Position numbers and translations under genes: made by a program. Positions 46,355 to 55,834 of a stretch of DNA of 64,000 nt are shown here, in pieces. The DNA lies in assembly GCF_014333425.1 (NCBI RefSeq), contig NZ_JACRYT010000002.1, positions 1-64,000 of the forward strand, given 5' to 3'. The notes under the pieces were generated by a model, which was not told the origin of the DNA, searched no databases, and saw only the letters and a program-made list of their open reading frames with translations. Position 1 is the first letter of the stretch. Each line of letters starts with the position of its first letter. This DNA is from Zhenpiania hominis. GTDB taxonomy: Bacteria > Bacillota > Clostridia > Peptostreptococcales > Anaerovoracaceae.

Positions 46355-47914
46355 CTATTCAATCTCAATATTCAGTCCAAGTTTCTGTCCCGCTGTACGC
46401 GCAATTTTTTCTGTATCAATCCTATTTTCGTTTTTGGCGCTTCCTTCCAGGCTGCATTGAAGAGCCCTGCGTTTTCCCGTATGTTTTTCCATCAAATCTT
46501 CCAGAGTTCTTCGATTGCTCTCTACATAATCGGCAACCGCGGCATTCGACGCGGTTACAGAGAAAAAATCATCTCCGACTGCGGTCAGTATCGTTCCGCT
46601 CCGAATCAGATTAAAGCTGCCTCTTGAAGCTTCCGCCTCTTCAAAAATCGCATGCCAGAGAGCGTCACAGTCAAAGGAATCCCGCTGCGGTTTCCCCGGT
46701 TCGTCTCCTTCCGGCCCGCGTATTTCCGCCGCCGGCGCTTTTGGCGCTTCTCTCATCTGCGTTCCAGTTTGCGCCGCCTGCACAGATTCTCTTCTCACCT
46801 GTGTCGCTACCTGCTGCTGTATTCCGGAATCTATCAAACCGGTCGCCATTTTAACAATACACAGCTCCAAAAGGATCCTCGGCTGCGTAGACCATTTGGC
46901 CTCCGCCATAGTTCTGGAGATTTCGATAATCCCGTGGTTGATATCCGCCAGATCAAGGCTGTCGCTTTGTCTGCGGATTCGTTCCACATTTTCTGGAGAC
47001 AAATTCAGCATGTCTTCCGGTTTTTTGATAAACTTCGTAATCAGCAGATTCCTGTAATGGGCCAGCCAGTCTTTCATAAACTGGCGGACATCTTTGCCGT
47101 CCGCCAAAATTTGCTCCAACAGAAGGAGCGCTTCCGAAGGCTGGCGCAGAAGCACCTTCTCAGTCAGCTCCAGGAACACTTCTTCACCGGCAGTTCCCAG
47201 GAATTCCAAAACATCTTCCCTTTCCACATGTTTTTGTCCGCCGGAAATGCACTGATCCAAAATACTGAGCCCGTCCCTTACGGAACCGTCCGCATTGGCG
47301 GCTATCAAGCGGAGCGCTCCCCGCGAAACTTCAATTCCCTTCTGTTCACAAATCTTCGCCATTCCTTCGGCAAGAATCTCTTCCGGCACGCGCTTAAAGT
47401 CCAGCCTCATGCACCGTGAAAGGATCGTAGCCGGAAGCTTTTGCGGTTCGGTGGTCGCAAGAATAAACATAACATTTTCCGGAGGCTCCTCCAGCGTTTT
47501 CAAAAGCGCATTGAACGCACCTGTGGAAAGCATATGCACCTCATCCACAATATAAACTTTCTTTCTGCCTACCGCAGGCGGATATTTTACGCTTTCCCGC
47601 AGTTCCCGGATATTTTCCACTCCGTTGTTGGAAGCCGCGTCAATTTCAATCACATCCATAAAGGTACCTTCCTTTATAGACCGACAGTTGGCGCAAACAC
47701 CACAGGGCCGCTCTCCCTCTGAGGTACAGTTGACTCCCTTTGCCAGGATTCTGGCAGTTGTGGTTTTTCCGGTTCCTCTTGTTCCGCAAAAGAGATAAGC
47801 ATGGCTTACGGAATCAGTCGCAAGCTGATTTTTCAAGATTTTCGTGATATGATTCTGTCCGAGAATCTCATCAAAAACTTCCGGGCGGTAAGCCCGGTAA
47901 AGCGCCGTATACAT
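46355..47914 (-). CDS. dnaX: DNA polymerase III tau/gamma subunit (519 aa)
   Basis: The clamp-loader ATPase, with Walker A GTRGTGKTT, a four-cysteine zinc module (CTSEGERPCGVCANC), Walker B VYIVDEVHML and sensor SRC. The C-terminal ~150 residues form the tau-specific polymerase-binding part. No obvious frameshift signal producing a short gamma form was seen. It follows the SRP RNA and precedes ybaB. Confidence 0.96.
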   Translation of the reverse strand: MYTALYRAYRPEVFDEILGQNHITKILKNQLATDSVSHAYLFCGTRGTGKTTTARILAKGVNCTSEGERPCGVCANCRSIKEGTFMDVIEIDAASNNGVENIRELRESVKYPPAVGRKKVYIVDEVHMLSTGAFNALLKTLEEPPENVMFILATTEPQKLPATILSRCMRLDFKRVPEEILAEGMAKICEQKGIEVSRGALRLIAANADGSVRDGLSILDQCISGGQKHVEREDVLEFLGTAGEEVFLELTEKVLLRQPSEALLLLEQILADGKDVRQFMKDWLAHYRNLLITKFIKKPEDMLNLSPENVERIRRQSDSLDLADINHGIIEISRTMAEAKWSTQPRILLELCIVKMATGLIDSGIQQQVATQVRRESVQAAQTGTQMREAPKAPAAEIRGPEGDEPGKPQRDSFDCDALWHAIFEEAEASRGSFNLIRSGTILTAVGDDFFSVTASNAAVADYVESNRRTLEDLMEKHTGKRRALQCSLEGSAKNENRIDTEKIARTAGQKLGLNIEIE

Positions 47915-47954
47915 TACAATCCCTCTCCCTGACTATAAAAATAAATTGCCCTTT

Positions 47955-48090
47955 GAAAGCTCCGCAAGGCGCTAGCAAAGGCTTTTCTGCGGCACATAAG
48001 AACTTCCGCTTATTGCTGCTTCCTTCCGGACCTGACAAGGTTCACAGAGTCTTATTGCGCAGGACCCCAACCATACCAGACGGAGCTTTC
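47955..48090 (-). ncRNA. ffs: Signal recognition particle RNA
   Basis: It contains the invariant SRP core GTCAGGTCCGGAAGGAAGCAGC with the GGAA tetraloop, and is closed by GAAAGCTCCG/CGGAGCTTTC. Length ~136 nt. It lies directly upstream of dnaX as in many Firmicutes, and is needed for co-translational membrane targeting with Ffh. Confidence 0.93.
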
Positions 48091-48113
48091 AAAAGGCAAT
48101 TTCATGCTTTTCT

Positions 48114-48142
48114 ATTATATTGGTTTTCTCAGGCTTCGTCAA
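48114..48142 (-). promoter_or_regulatory. Promoter of the SRP RNA
   Basis: TTGACG (48137-48142) and TATAAT (48114-48119) are 17 bases apart, about 25 bases before the RNA. Confidence 0.75.
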
Positions 48143-48462
48143 GACCCAGTTTTCAGCCTTTGCGCCAGACAGACCCGGCGCCGCTTTAAAACGCGCCATA
48201 GGTTCCCCCTTGCCGGGCGCCGCGGCGCGCGAACAAATCATGGAAAATTCGATTGAAGAGTCGGCCTGCGCAAACAAATCGCAAAACCAAAGAAAAAAGC
48301 TGCGTTTTTTCGCTTCTTTTTCGCAAAGCTTTCCGAAATACACGCCATTCCTGTTGAAATCCGCAATCTTGCAGCTTCATTCTGAAAAATGTTTGCGGTA
48401 CGCGCAATCCCTTACCTCTATTCAGGCTAATGTTGGCGCTCTCCCCCGCCCTCAGAGAGAAC
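48143..48462. other. Gap with no recognised gene
   Basis: About 320 bases between the SRP RNA promoter and the PepSY terminator. It contains GC-rich palindromic stretches (GGCGCCGCGGCGCGC near 48218) and A-rich runs. The open frames here have no ribosome-binding site or family similarity. I see nothing I can support as a gene. Confidence 0.4.
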
Positions 48463-48535
48463 AAAAAAACAGAGCCGTTTTCTGCTTTTTTACAGACTTC
48501 TCCGCGTCAAGCAAGGGAAACGGCTCTGTTTTTTC
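48463..48535. terminator. Bidirectional terminator after the PepSY gene
   Basis: ACAGAGCCGTTT/AAACGGCTCTGT arms with T-runs on both strands. Confidence 0.85.
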
Positions 48536-48564
48536 AATTCTATTCGTATGTGCTTTCTCGGATT

Positions 48565-49254
48565 TTAATCATCCCAATCGTCGTCCCAGTCATCTCTGTC
48601 GTCTCTGTCATCACGGTCGTCTCTATCGTCCCAGTAATCATCATCACGATCGATATCCCTCTTCAGGATCTTTCCACCCTTTACCTTGATATCATATTTG
48701 TACTCGTATCCGCGGGATTTAAAATCCACCTCCCAGATCAGTACACCGTCATCTCTGTCTTTATCAATGTCCAGGTCATAGAAGGAAGTCGCTCCGGTAC
48801 GCTTTTTCGCGTCAGCGTACGCGATATTCTTCGCCTTTGTTCTGGAAATGTTTGTAACCTTTTTCTTTACCGTTTTTTTAATTCTTACTTTCCCTTTAAC
48901 GTTCCCAAATCTGCGGTCACGGGCATCTTCATCTCTGACGCCTTTAATCGTAAAGCGGTAGGTCTTCCCTTTCTTAAACTTTTTAATGCGGAAACGAAGC
49001 TCGTCATCATCTTTTTTATAAACAGAAACTTTATACCGTTTACCCGATGTGTCTCTTACAATCACCTTTGTCCGTCTGTTTTTGTAATCCACATCATCAT
49101 CAAACTCAACTTCCACTTTACCGTTTCCGAGATATTTCACTCTTTCTTTATGCGGTGCCGCCGCAAAGGACGGAACTGCGATCAGGCTCAGGGCCATTGC
49201 CAGGATGATTACGACCGCGACCGGCAGTCTCAGCATTCTCATTCTGTTTTCCAT
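48565..49254 (-). CDS. Secreted PepSY-domain protein with Asp/Arg repeat tail (229 aa)
   Basis: A signal peptide (about residues 1-31, cleavage after SFAAA) precedes a beta-rich domain with many Lys/Asp (about 35-120), a PepSY-type domain (about 125-205, ISRTKAKNIAYADAKKR and DDGVLIWEVDFKSRGYEYKYDIKVKGGKI) and a tail of repeated DDR units ending in DDWDDDWDD. The tail is extremely acidic and could bind Ca2+ or cell-wall components. The start is set at ATG 49254 behind GGAGGAATAAC. PepSY domains inhibit M4 proteases or act as extracellular sensors; no partner is adjacent. Confidence 0.82.
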   Translation of the reverse strand: MENRMRMLRLPVAVVIILAMALSLIAVPSFAAAPHKERVKYLGNGKVEVEFDDDVDYKNRRTKVIVRDTSGKRYKVSVYKKDDDELRFRIKKFKKGKTYRFTIKGVRDEDARDRRFGNVKGKVRIKKTVKKKVTNISRTKAKNIAYADAKKRTGATSFYDLDIDKDRDDGVLIWEVDFKSRGYEYKYDIKVKGGKILKRDIDRDDDYWDDRDDRDDRDDRDDWDDDWDD

Positions 49255-49344
49255 GTTATTCCTCCACTTCTTCATAAGCAATTTCGATTATGGCTTTATG
49301 ATACGGGAGAAAAATTAAAGAAAAATTAAAGATTTAATTTTTTC

Positions 49345-50343
49345 TTAGTGCCCCACTACTTTATACAACTCATCGCTGGCAGGCGGAGCGATTTCCATGG
49401 ATTCTCCGTCAATTTCCATACGTATCCCCTCGGAAGCCTCTTTTATAACGCCGATGCAGGAAAGCTTTACCCCCGCTTTTTCCATAGCCGCTTCCATTTC
49501 CTCCTTTTTATCGGGAGGCGTCATGATAATCATACATCCGCTGGAAATCAGGCGCAGATAATCGATATCAAAATAATCGCAGATTTTTTTTGTCACCGGT
49601 TTCAGCGGTATCTGATCCACCTGGAGACAGGCTCCGGTTCCCGCCACCTGACACATTTCCCACACCGCGCCGAGAACGCCGCCTTCCGTTACATCATGCA
49701 TTCCGTGGGTTCCGACTTTTCCTGCCGCCACCCCCTCTTTCACAACGCTCACCTGATTCAGGAGACCTTTGGCTTCTTCTATTTCTTCCCGGGTCAGGAT
49801 TTCCCGAAGCTGCTCTTCAAAATCGCAGGCAATTACGCCCGACCCCTCAAGGCCCGCGTATTTCGTCATCATGATGTAATCTCCGGGCTTCATGTTTTCC
49901 GTATGCTGAGACGCCCACTTCTCGCCGCGGCCGACGGCGGTGGAAACGATGACCGGCTTGGTGACTGCCGGTGTAATCTCCGTATGTCCGCCGATGATCT
50001 CAACTCCCAGTTCCTCGGAAGCCTCCCCCGCTTGGCGCATCATTTCTTCAATTTCCTCTTCCGTCGTACCTTCCGGAAGCATGACAGCCAGCATAATTCC
50101 AAGAGGCTGAATCCCGTTGGAAGCAATATCATTACAGGAAATGTGGATGGAAAGCCTGCCGATCTCACTGATCGCCGCCGTAATGGGATCGGTTGACATG
50201 ATGCACTCATAGGATCCGAAATCCACAACCGCGCAGTCCTCGCCGATCCCCGGACGTGTCAGAACCTCCGGCCGTCTGAATTTAATGTTGTTGAATACAA
50301 TTTTTTCCAGCAGATCGCTGTCCAGTTTTCCTGTTTTAAGCAT
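49345..50343 (-). CDS. AIR synthase-related (HypE/ThiL-like fold) protein (332 aa)
   Basis: A PurM-superfamily fold: N-terminal GIGEDCAVVDFG and STDPITAAISEIGRLSIHISCNDIASNGIQPLGIMLAVMLP (ATP-binding half), GGHTEITPAV, then HDVTEGGVLGAVWEM in the C-terminal half. It belongs to the AIR-synthase-related group close to HypE but lacks the C-terminal cysteine that HypE uses for cyanide-ligand synthesis. The start is set at 50343, overlapping ligA by eight bases. It shares an operon with DNA repair genes; its reaction is unknown. Confidence 0.8.
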   Translation of the reverse strand: MLKTGKLDSDLLEKIVFNNIKFRRPEVLTRPGIGEDCAVVDFGSYECIMSTDPITAAISEIGRLSIHISCNDIASNGIQPLGIMLAVMLPEGTTEEEIEEMMRQAGEASEELGVEIIGGHTEITPAVTKPVIVSTAVGRGEKWASQHTENMKPGDYIMMTKYAGLEGSGVIACDFEEQLREILTREEIEEAKGLLNQVSVVKEGVAAGKVGTHGMHDVTEGGVLGAVWEMCQVAGTGACLQVDQIPLKPVTKKICDYFDIDYLRLISSGCMIIMTPPDKKEEMEAAMEKAGVKLSCIGVIKEASEGIRMEIDGESMEIAPPASDELYKVVGH

Positions 50344-52309
50344 TTGTTTCATCTCCTGACTTCAGTAGTTCTAAAAATTCTTCTTCGGTAATAATGGGGA
50401 CTCCCAGTTCCTTGGCTTTTTTGTTTTTTGAGGAAGCCGACGCCGCGTCGTTGTTAATCAGATAATCGGTCTTTTTGCTGACCGAACCCGCGGCTTTTCC
50501 GCCTTCCGCCTCGATTGCCGCTTTCAGAGCCTCCCTGTTCTCATAGTGGTTCAGAGAACCGGTAATTACGAAGGTCTTTCCTTCAAGCCTCCGCTCGCCC
50601 GTCTCCTCAAAGCTTTCGTCCAGCTCAAGCTGCCGCAGCAGATCCCGGACAATCCGACGGTTCTTTTCCTCCGCGAAAAAAGCGGCGAATCCGGCAGCCA
50701 TGACCTCGCCAATCCCATCAATTTTTACCAGTTCTTCTTCCGACGCGTTCTCAATGGCAGCCCACTGATTCTTGTACGCTCTGGCGATCACCTTCGCGTT
50801 TGCCGCCCCGATTCCCGGAATTCCCAAGCTGTAGAGTAGTCTGGCGGGCGTTGTCTTTTTCGCCCGCTGCAGCGCGTTCATCAGATTTTCAAAAGATTTC
50901 TGCCCGAATCCTTCCATAGTCGTGATTTCATTGCGGTACTGTTTCAAACGGAACAGGTCCGCCAGTTCCCGGATATACCCTCTTGCCACGAATTTTTCCA
51001 GCGTGGCTTCCGACAGACCGTCGATATTCATGGCGTTCCTGCTGACAAAATGGGTCAGGGATTTAATCTGTTTTGCCAGACAGTCCGGGTTGGTGCAGTA
51101 CAGCACTTCTACATCCGTATCCTTTTTAATAACGGCTTTCTGTCCGCAGACAGGGCAGGTTTCTGGGATTTCCAGGCTGCCGCTTCTGGTGAGATTTTCA
51201 GCAATCTGCGGAATGATCATATTGGCCTTGTATACCCGTATCCGGTCGCCGATTCCCAGCTCCAGTTCCTTTAAGATGCTGACGTTATGAACAGACGCGC
51301 GGCTTACGGTCGTGCCTTCCAGCTGAACCGGTTCAAAAATGGCAACCGGATTGATCAGCCCGGTTCTTGACGCGCTCCATTCGATTTCCGTCAAGGTCGT
51401 GTCTTTCGTCTCATCCTGCCACTTAAAAGCGATGGAGTCCCGTGGAAACTTGGATGTAGATCCCAGAGAGGTTCCGTAGGCGATGTCGTCAAAAATCAGC
51501 ACCAGTCCGTCGGAAGGCACGTCGTTTATCTCCACATGCTCGGCAAACCATTCGATCTGCTGCCGCAGATTCTCCCGATCCACAAGGCGGTGCTCCACAA
51601 CTTCAAATCCCTGTCCGGACAGCCAGTCAAACTGCTGGGATCTGGTCCTCATTTCCAGTCCCTGGGCGCTGACCAGGGCAAAGGCGTAAAAGCGTACACA
51701 ACGCTTTGCTGTGATCCGGTTATCCAGCTGCCGCACGCTGCCGCTGCAAAGGTTCCGTGGGTTTTTATATCTGGCGTCCACATCGTCGATGGTCTCGTTG
51801 ATGGTTTCAAAGTCTGAGTAGCGAATACAGGCTTCTCCCCGCAGGATAAGCTCTCCCTGGAAGGGGATGGTAAGCGGGATGTTCTGAAACACCCTGGCGT
51901 TAGGCGTAACCACTTCCCCCACTTCGCCGTCTCCCCGGGTAACCGCTTTATACAGCGTCCCGTCCCGGTAAGTGAGTACAATGGTCAGACCGTCGATTTT
52001 CCAGGAAAGCACGCCTTTCTGCTCCCCCAGCCAACGTACCATCTCCTCCGGCTCTTTTGTTTTGTCCAGGGACAGCATGGGAGACGGATGCCGTTCCTTG
52101 GGCAGATCGCTCTGCACCTCATATCCAACGTTGACCGTCGGACTTGACGCCAGGACGATCCCGGTCTCCTTCTCCAGCTTTACCAATTCATCGTAGAGCC
52201 GGTCATATTCAAAATTGCTCATCATCTCCCGGCTTTCCTGATAGTACGCTCTGGAAGCCTCATTGAGAAGATCGACTTTTTCCTGAATTTCTTTCCGTTT
52301 ATCTTCCAT
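50336..52309 (-). CDS. ligA: NAD-dependent DNA ligase LigA (657 aa)
   Basis: Adenylation domain with the catalytic lysine near residue 104 (SWKIDGLTI, a slight variant of the usual EPKIDG-type motif), OB domain, four-cysteine zinc finger (CPVCGQKAVIKKDTDVEVLYCTNPDC), helix-hairpin-helix repeats and a C-terminal BRCT domain (LEGKTFVITGSLNHYENREAL). It joins nicks in replication and repair. It follows pcrA by two bases. Confidence 0.96.
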   Translation of the reverse strand: MEDKRKEIQEKVDLLNEASRAYYQESREMMSNFEYDRLYDELVKLEKETGIVLASSPTVNVGYEVQSDLPKERHPSPMLSLDKTKEPEEMVRWLGEQKGVLSWKIDGLTIVLTYRDGTLYKAVTRGDGEVGEVVTPNARVFQNIPLTIPFQGELILRGEACIRYSDFETINETIDDVDARYKNPRNLCSGSVRQLDNRITAKRCVRFYAFALVSAQGLEMRTRSQQFDWLSGQGFEVVEHRLVDRENLRQQIEWFAEHVEINDVPSDGLVLIFDDIAYGTSLGSTSKFPRDSIAFKWQDETKDTTLTEIEWSASRTGLINPVAIFEPVQLEGTTVSRASVHNVSILKELELGIGDRIRVYKANMIIPQIAENLTRSGSLEIPETCPVCGQKAVIKKDTDVEVLYCTNPDCLAKQIKSLTHFVSRNAMNIDGLSEATLEKFVARGYIRELADLFRLKQYRNEITTMEGFGQKSFENLMNALQRAKKTTPARLLYSLGIPGIGAANAKVIARAYKNQWAAIENASEEELVKIDGIGEVMAAGFAAFFAEEKNRRIVRDLLRQLELDESFEETGERRLEGKTFVITGSLNHYENREALKAAIEAEGGKAAGSVSKKTDYLINNDAASASSKNKKAKELGVPIITEEEFLELLKSGDETNA

Positions 52310-52311
52310 CT

Positions 52312-54534
52312 CTATTCCTTTCCCTCTTCCGGTATGTACCGGGAAAGAGGCGCGATGCCTGCCGCCAGTTTTTTCAGCGAACCGTCCCGGAAGGACACCT
52401 GAATGATTTTCCCGTCTGTCTTTTCGACGACGCCCCTGCCGAACTTGGGATGCACCACTTCCTCTCCGGGCTGAAACGCTTCCGCCCCAGTCTCCCTTCT
52501 CTCTTTTACCTGCCGCTTGACATATTTCAGCTGTTCAAAAGGATTCGCCGGTTTTGCCCCTCTGTATCCGTCCAGGGATATCGGAGTCCTGGAATCTTTC
52601 TTTTTCTCAAATACAGCGTCCCCGTCCAGCAGTTTTTTATCCATTTCCCGCAGGAACTGGGACTCTCTGGTAAAGTCGGTCTTTCCATAAAGGGTTCGCA
52701 TGCTGGCGCTTGTCAGCCAGAGACGTTCCTTGGCCCGGGTCATTCCCACGTAGCACAGCCGGCGCTCCTCTTCCAGTCCGTCTTCCCGGTCAAACGCTCT
52801 CCATCCCGGAAACAGTCCGTCCTCCATGCCCGGCAGGAACACGAAAGGAAATTCCAGGCCTTTGGCGCTGTGCATGGTCATCAGAACCACCGCGTTTTCG
52901 TTTTCATCGTGGTTATCCACTTCCGACAAAAGGGCGATTCGTTCCATAAAGTCCGAAAGCGACAGCTGGCCGTCGTCCTTTTCATAGTTGTAAATAACCG
53001 ACTTGAATTCCATAAGGTTTTCAATACGCCCCTCTGCCTCCAGGGTGTTCTGGTCTTCCAGAGCCTTCAGATATCCGGTCTGCACCAGCAGGCCGTCGTA
53101 AATATCCGACACCCTGAGATTTTCCTGCTCCCGGCTGTATTCCTGTATCGTCTCCACCATCTGCCGGAGGCCCGCGGCCGCTTTTGCGGACAGACTGCCC
53201 ACCACCTCTTCATCGGTCAGCGTCTGAAACAGACTTTCGCCCCGCACGCCTGCCAGCGCCTGCAGCTTGTCCACAGTCTTTGCCCCTACTCCCCGCTTGG
53301 GCTCGTTAATAATCCGCAGCAGCGCCAAATCATCGGAAGGATTCTGCACCAGCCGCATATAGCTGACAATATCCTTGACCTCCTTGCGGTCGTAATACCG
53401 CAGTCCGCCCAGTACGCGGTAAGGGATGTCCCGCCTGGACAGTGCTTCCTCAAAGGTTCGGGACTGGGCGTTGGTACGGTAGAGAATGGCAAAATCACTG
53501 TACCTGCGGTCTTTTGTCTTCAGACGGTCAATTTCCTGCGCCACATAGCGGGCTTCATCCCGCTCATCGTCCGCCCGGTAATAAGTAATCTTACTGCCCG
53601 GCTCCTTCTCGGTCCAGAGTTTTTTATCCTTTCTCCCATAATTCTTCTCAATCACTGAATGGGCAGCTGCCAGAATATTTCCCGTAGAGCGGTAATTCTG
53701 TTCCAGCTTTATTATTTTCGCGTCCTTAAAGTCTTTTTCAAACTCTAAAATATTGCGGATATCCGCGCCTCTCCACTGGTAGATGCACTGATCGTCATCT
53801 CCCACCACACAGATATTGCCGTTTTTTTCCGCCAGCATTTTCACAAAGGTGTACTGGATAAAATTCGTATCCTGATACTCATCCACCATGATATATTCAA
53901 ACCGCTGCTGATATTCCAGCAGCGCCGCCTCGTCCTTCTGAAAAACGCGCACCGTATTGAGCAGCAGATCGTCAAAATCCATGGCATTGTTTTTCTTCAG
54001 CAGTTTTTCGTAATCCCGGTATACCTGATGAACAATCTTTGTTTTCGGATCTTCGCCGTAGGCGCGAAGATAGTCGTCCGGACCCAGGGCCTTTTCTTTG
54101 CAGTCGCTGATTACGCTCAAAAAATAAGCCGGTGTATACCGCTTATCGTCCAGATTCAGTTCCTTTACGATCGACTTCATAGCCGCCTTCTGATCCGCCG
54201 GGTCGTACACGGCAAAATCCGTATCATAGCCCAGAAGTCCCGCGTGTTTTCTTAAAATCCGCAAACACGCGGAATGGAAGGTCAGAATCCACATGTTAAT
54301 TCCGCTTCCGATCAGGGCTTCCACCCGCTCCCGCATTTCTCCCGCCGCCTTATTGGTAAAGGTCACCGCTAAAATCCGATAGGGGCTCACGCCCTTTTCC
54401 TTAATCAGATACGCGATCCGGTGGGTCATGGTACTCGTTTTTCCGCTTCCCGCGCCCGCTAAAATCAGGAGAGGCCCCTCTGTGTGCAGAGCTGCCTCTC
54501 TTTGCTGCGGATTCAAATGATCCAGATAGTTCAT
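52312..54534 (-). CDS. pcrA: ATP-dependent DNA helicase PcrA (740 aa)
   Basis: A superfamily 1A helicase with the Q-motif LNPQQREAA, Walker A AGAGSGKTSTMTHR, VDEYQDTN (motif II), QNYRST and VVLMTMHSAKGLEF. A C-terminal PcrA/UvrD tail containing the GEEVVHPKFGRGVVEK Tudor-like part follows. It unwinds DNA in repair and plasmid replication. It leads a pcrA-ligA unit after the M50 protease gene. Confidence 0.97.
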   Translation of the reverse strand: MNYLDHLNPQQREAALHTEGPLLILAGAGSGKTSTMTHRIAYLIKEKGVSPYRILAVTFTNKAAGEMRERVEALIGSGINMWILTFHSACLRILRKHAGLLGYDTDFAVYDPADQKAAMKSIVKELNLDDKRYTPAYFLSVISDCKEKALGPDDYLRAYGEDPKTKIVHQVYRDYEKLLKKNNAMDFDDLLLNTVRVFQKDEAALLEYQQRFEYIMVDEYQDTNFIQYTFVKMLAEKNGNICVVGDDDQCIYQWRGADIRNILEFEKDFKDAKIIKLEQNYRSTGNILAAAHSVIEKNYGRKDKKLWTEKEPGSKITYYRADDERDEARYVAQEIDRLKTKDRRYSDFAILYRTNAQSRTFEEALSRRDIPYRVLGGLRYYDRKEVKDIVSYMRLVQNPSDDLALLRIINEPKRGVGAKTVDKLQALAGVRGESLFQTLTDEEVVGSLSAKAAAGLRQMVETIQEYSREQENLRVSDIYDGLLVQTGYLKALEDQNTLEAEGRIENLMEFKSVIYNYEKDDGQLSLSDFMERIALLSEVDNHDENENAVVLMTMHSAKGLEFPFVFLPGMEDGLFPGWRAFDREDGLEEERRLCYVGMTRAKERLWLTSASMRTLYGKTDFTRESQFLREMDKKLLDGDAVFEKKKDSRTPISLDGYRGAKPANPFEQLKYVKRQVKERRETGAEAFQPGEEVVHPKFGRGVVEKTDGKIIQVSFRDGSLKKLAAGIAPLSRYIPEEGKE

Positions 54535-54545
54535 AGTTTCTCCTG

Positions 54546-55268
54546 TTACATAAAAATAAGTCTGTTCAGCAGAGTCATAAAAAACTCCACGCCCGGCGTC
54601 AGAATCAGATCCGTAATATCAAACAGAATCAGCGCCATCAGAATGAAAAATCCATTGTTGTAAATCGTATAATACAGATTGGTATGTTTAATATTGAAAA
54701 TTTCGCTGATAATGGAAAATCCGTCCAGCGGCGGCACCGGAATCAGATTGAAGATCATCAGCACCAGATTGATGTAAATGACATAGTACAAAATGGTCCA
54801 CAGAATATTCCCGAAATCGCCGGTCAGAAAATCCACGCCTGTCACCATAAAAAGCAGCTTTACAATCAGCGCGAACACCACTGCCACGATCAGATTCATC
54901 ACCACCCCTGCCAGGGATACCAGCAGCTCATCCCGCCTGCGGTGTTTAAAATTATTGGGATTAATTTCCACCGGCTGCCCCCAGCCGAATCCCGCGAACA
55001 GCAGCGCCACAAAACCGATAGGGTCAATATGCGCTTTCGGATTCACCGTCACTCTCCCCTGAAATTTCGGCGTCGGATCCCCCAGCTTCCACGCCACCCA
55101 GCCGTGGGCGAATTCATGAAACGACAGGCCGATAACAACCCCCGGTATAATCAGGATGGTCTGAATGAACCATTCCGCCGGACTCGAATACCGTCTCAGC
55201 GAAGTAAACAGCATCAGCACCAGAAATATCAAAAATACAGGGTCAATTCTTCTTCTCAAATCCCTCAT
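54546..55268 (-). CDS. M50-family site-2 protease (240 aa)
   Basis: Six membrane helices with the zinc motif HEFAH (LSFHEFAHGWVAWKLGDPTP) and a second metal region NLIPVPPLDGFSI. No PDZ domain, so it is of the small SpoIVFB/YwhC type. It cleaves within the membrane; the substrate is unknown. It lies upstream of pcrA with an 11-base gap and is likely co-transcribed. YwhC-like genes are common in Clostridia. Confidence 0.9.
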   Translation of the reverse strand: MRDLRRRIDPVFLIFLVLMLFTSLRRYSSPAEWFIQTILIIPGVVIGLSFHEFAHGWVAWKLGDPTPKFQGRVTVNPKAHIDPIGFVALLFAGFGWGQPVEINPNNFKHRRRDELLVSLAGVVMNLIVAVVFALIVKLLFMVTGVDFLTGDFGNILWTILYYVIYINLVLMIFNLIPVPPLDGFSIISEIFNIKHTNLYYTIYNNGFFILMALILFDITDLILTPGVEFFMTLLNRLIFM

Positions 55269-55375
55269 CCTTTCTTTCTTACGATTGTAACCCTTATTCT
55301 ATCACATGTTGCGTTTTTTTTGAATACAATAATTAAGAAATGGGTCCCTGTGGACCGGAGAGGAGAATCTGATTG

Positions 55376-55777
55376 ATGGCAAATCATTATATCTGTACCG
55401 ATGTCTATACGGTACGGGCCGGCGACACCCTTTATTCCATTGCCCAGCGCTATCAGGTGGAAGTGGATCTGTTAATGCGGGCAAACCGGGTAAGAAACCC
55501 CTATAATCTGCGGATCGGCACAAAGCTCTGCATCCCCGGCCCTGCGGAGAACACTCCCGTTCCCCAGCCTCTGCCCGAGGTTGAGCCGGAAGAGTCGGAA
55601 GAGCCCCAGGGCGGTGTGCCCGCCGGCTGCAAAACAGTCCATACGGTAAAAATGGGCGATACCCTTTATATGATCGCGAAAATGCACCACATCAGCCTGG
55701 ATGCTCTGATGCGGGCAAACCCCGATATTGATCCTTATAATCTACGGATTGGGACGAATCTCTGCATCCCAGAATAA
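55376..55777 (+). CDS. Protein with two LysM domains (133 aa)
   Basis: Two LysM modules (about residues 9-55 and 85-133, each beginning YTVRAGDTLYSIAQRYQV or HTVKMGDTLYMIAKMHHI), separated by a Pro/Glu-rich linker (PVPQPLPEVEPEESEEPQ). It has no signal peptide, so it may be a spore-cortex or coat protein like SafA rather than exported. It starts at ATG behind GAGGAG, divergent from the M50 gene. Confidence 0.85.
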   Translation: MANHYICTDVYTVRAGDTLYSIAQRYQVEVDLLMRANRVRNPYNLRIGTKLCIPGPAENTPVPQPLPEVEPEESEEPQGGVPAGCKTVHTVKMGDTLYMIAKMHHISLDALMRANPDIDPYNLRIGTNLCIPE

Positions 55778-55784
55778 GCAACTA

Positions 55785-55834
55785 AAGGGGATCGCAAGGC
55801 TACAGAATATCCGAAAGTAGCCTGGCGACCCCTT
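55785..55834. terminator. Bidirectional terminator between LysM and cls
   Basis: AAGGGGATCGCAAGGCTAC with GTAGCCTGGCGACCCCTT. It overlaps the last codons of the leftward gene. Confidence 0.65.

Noticed and set aside
48089..48343. 84-codon leftward frame next to the SRP RNA
   Set aside because: It overlaps the SRP RNA promoter, has no ribosome-binding site and no domain.
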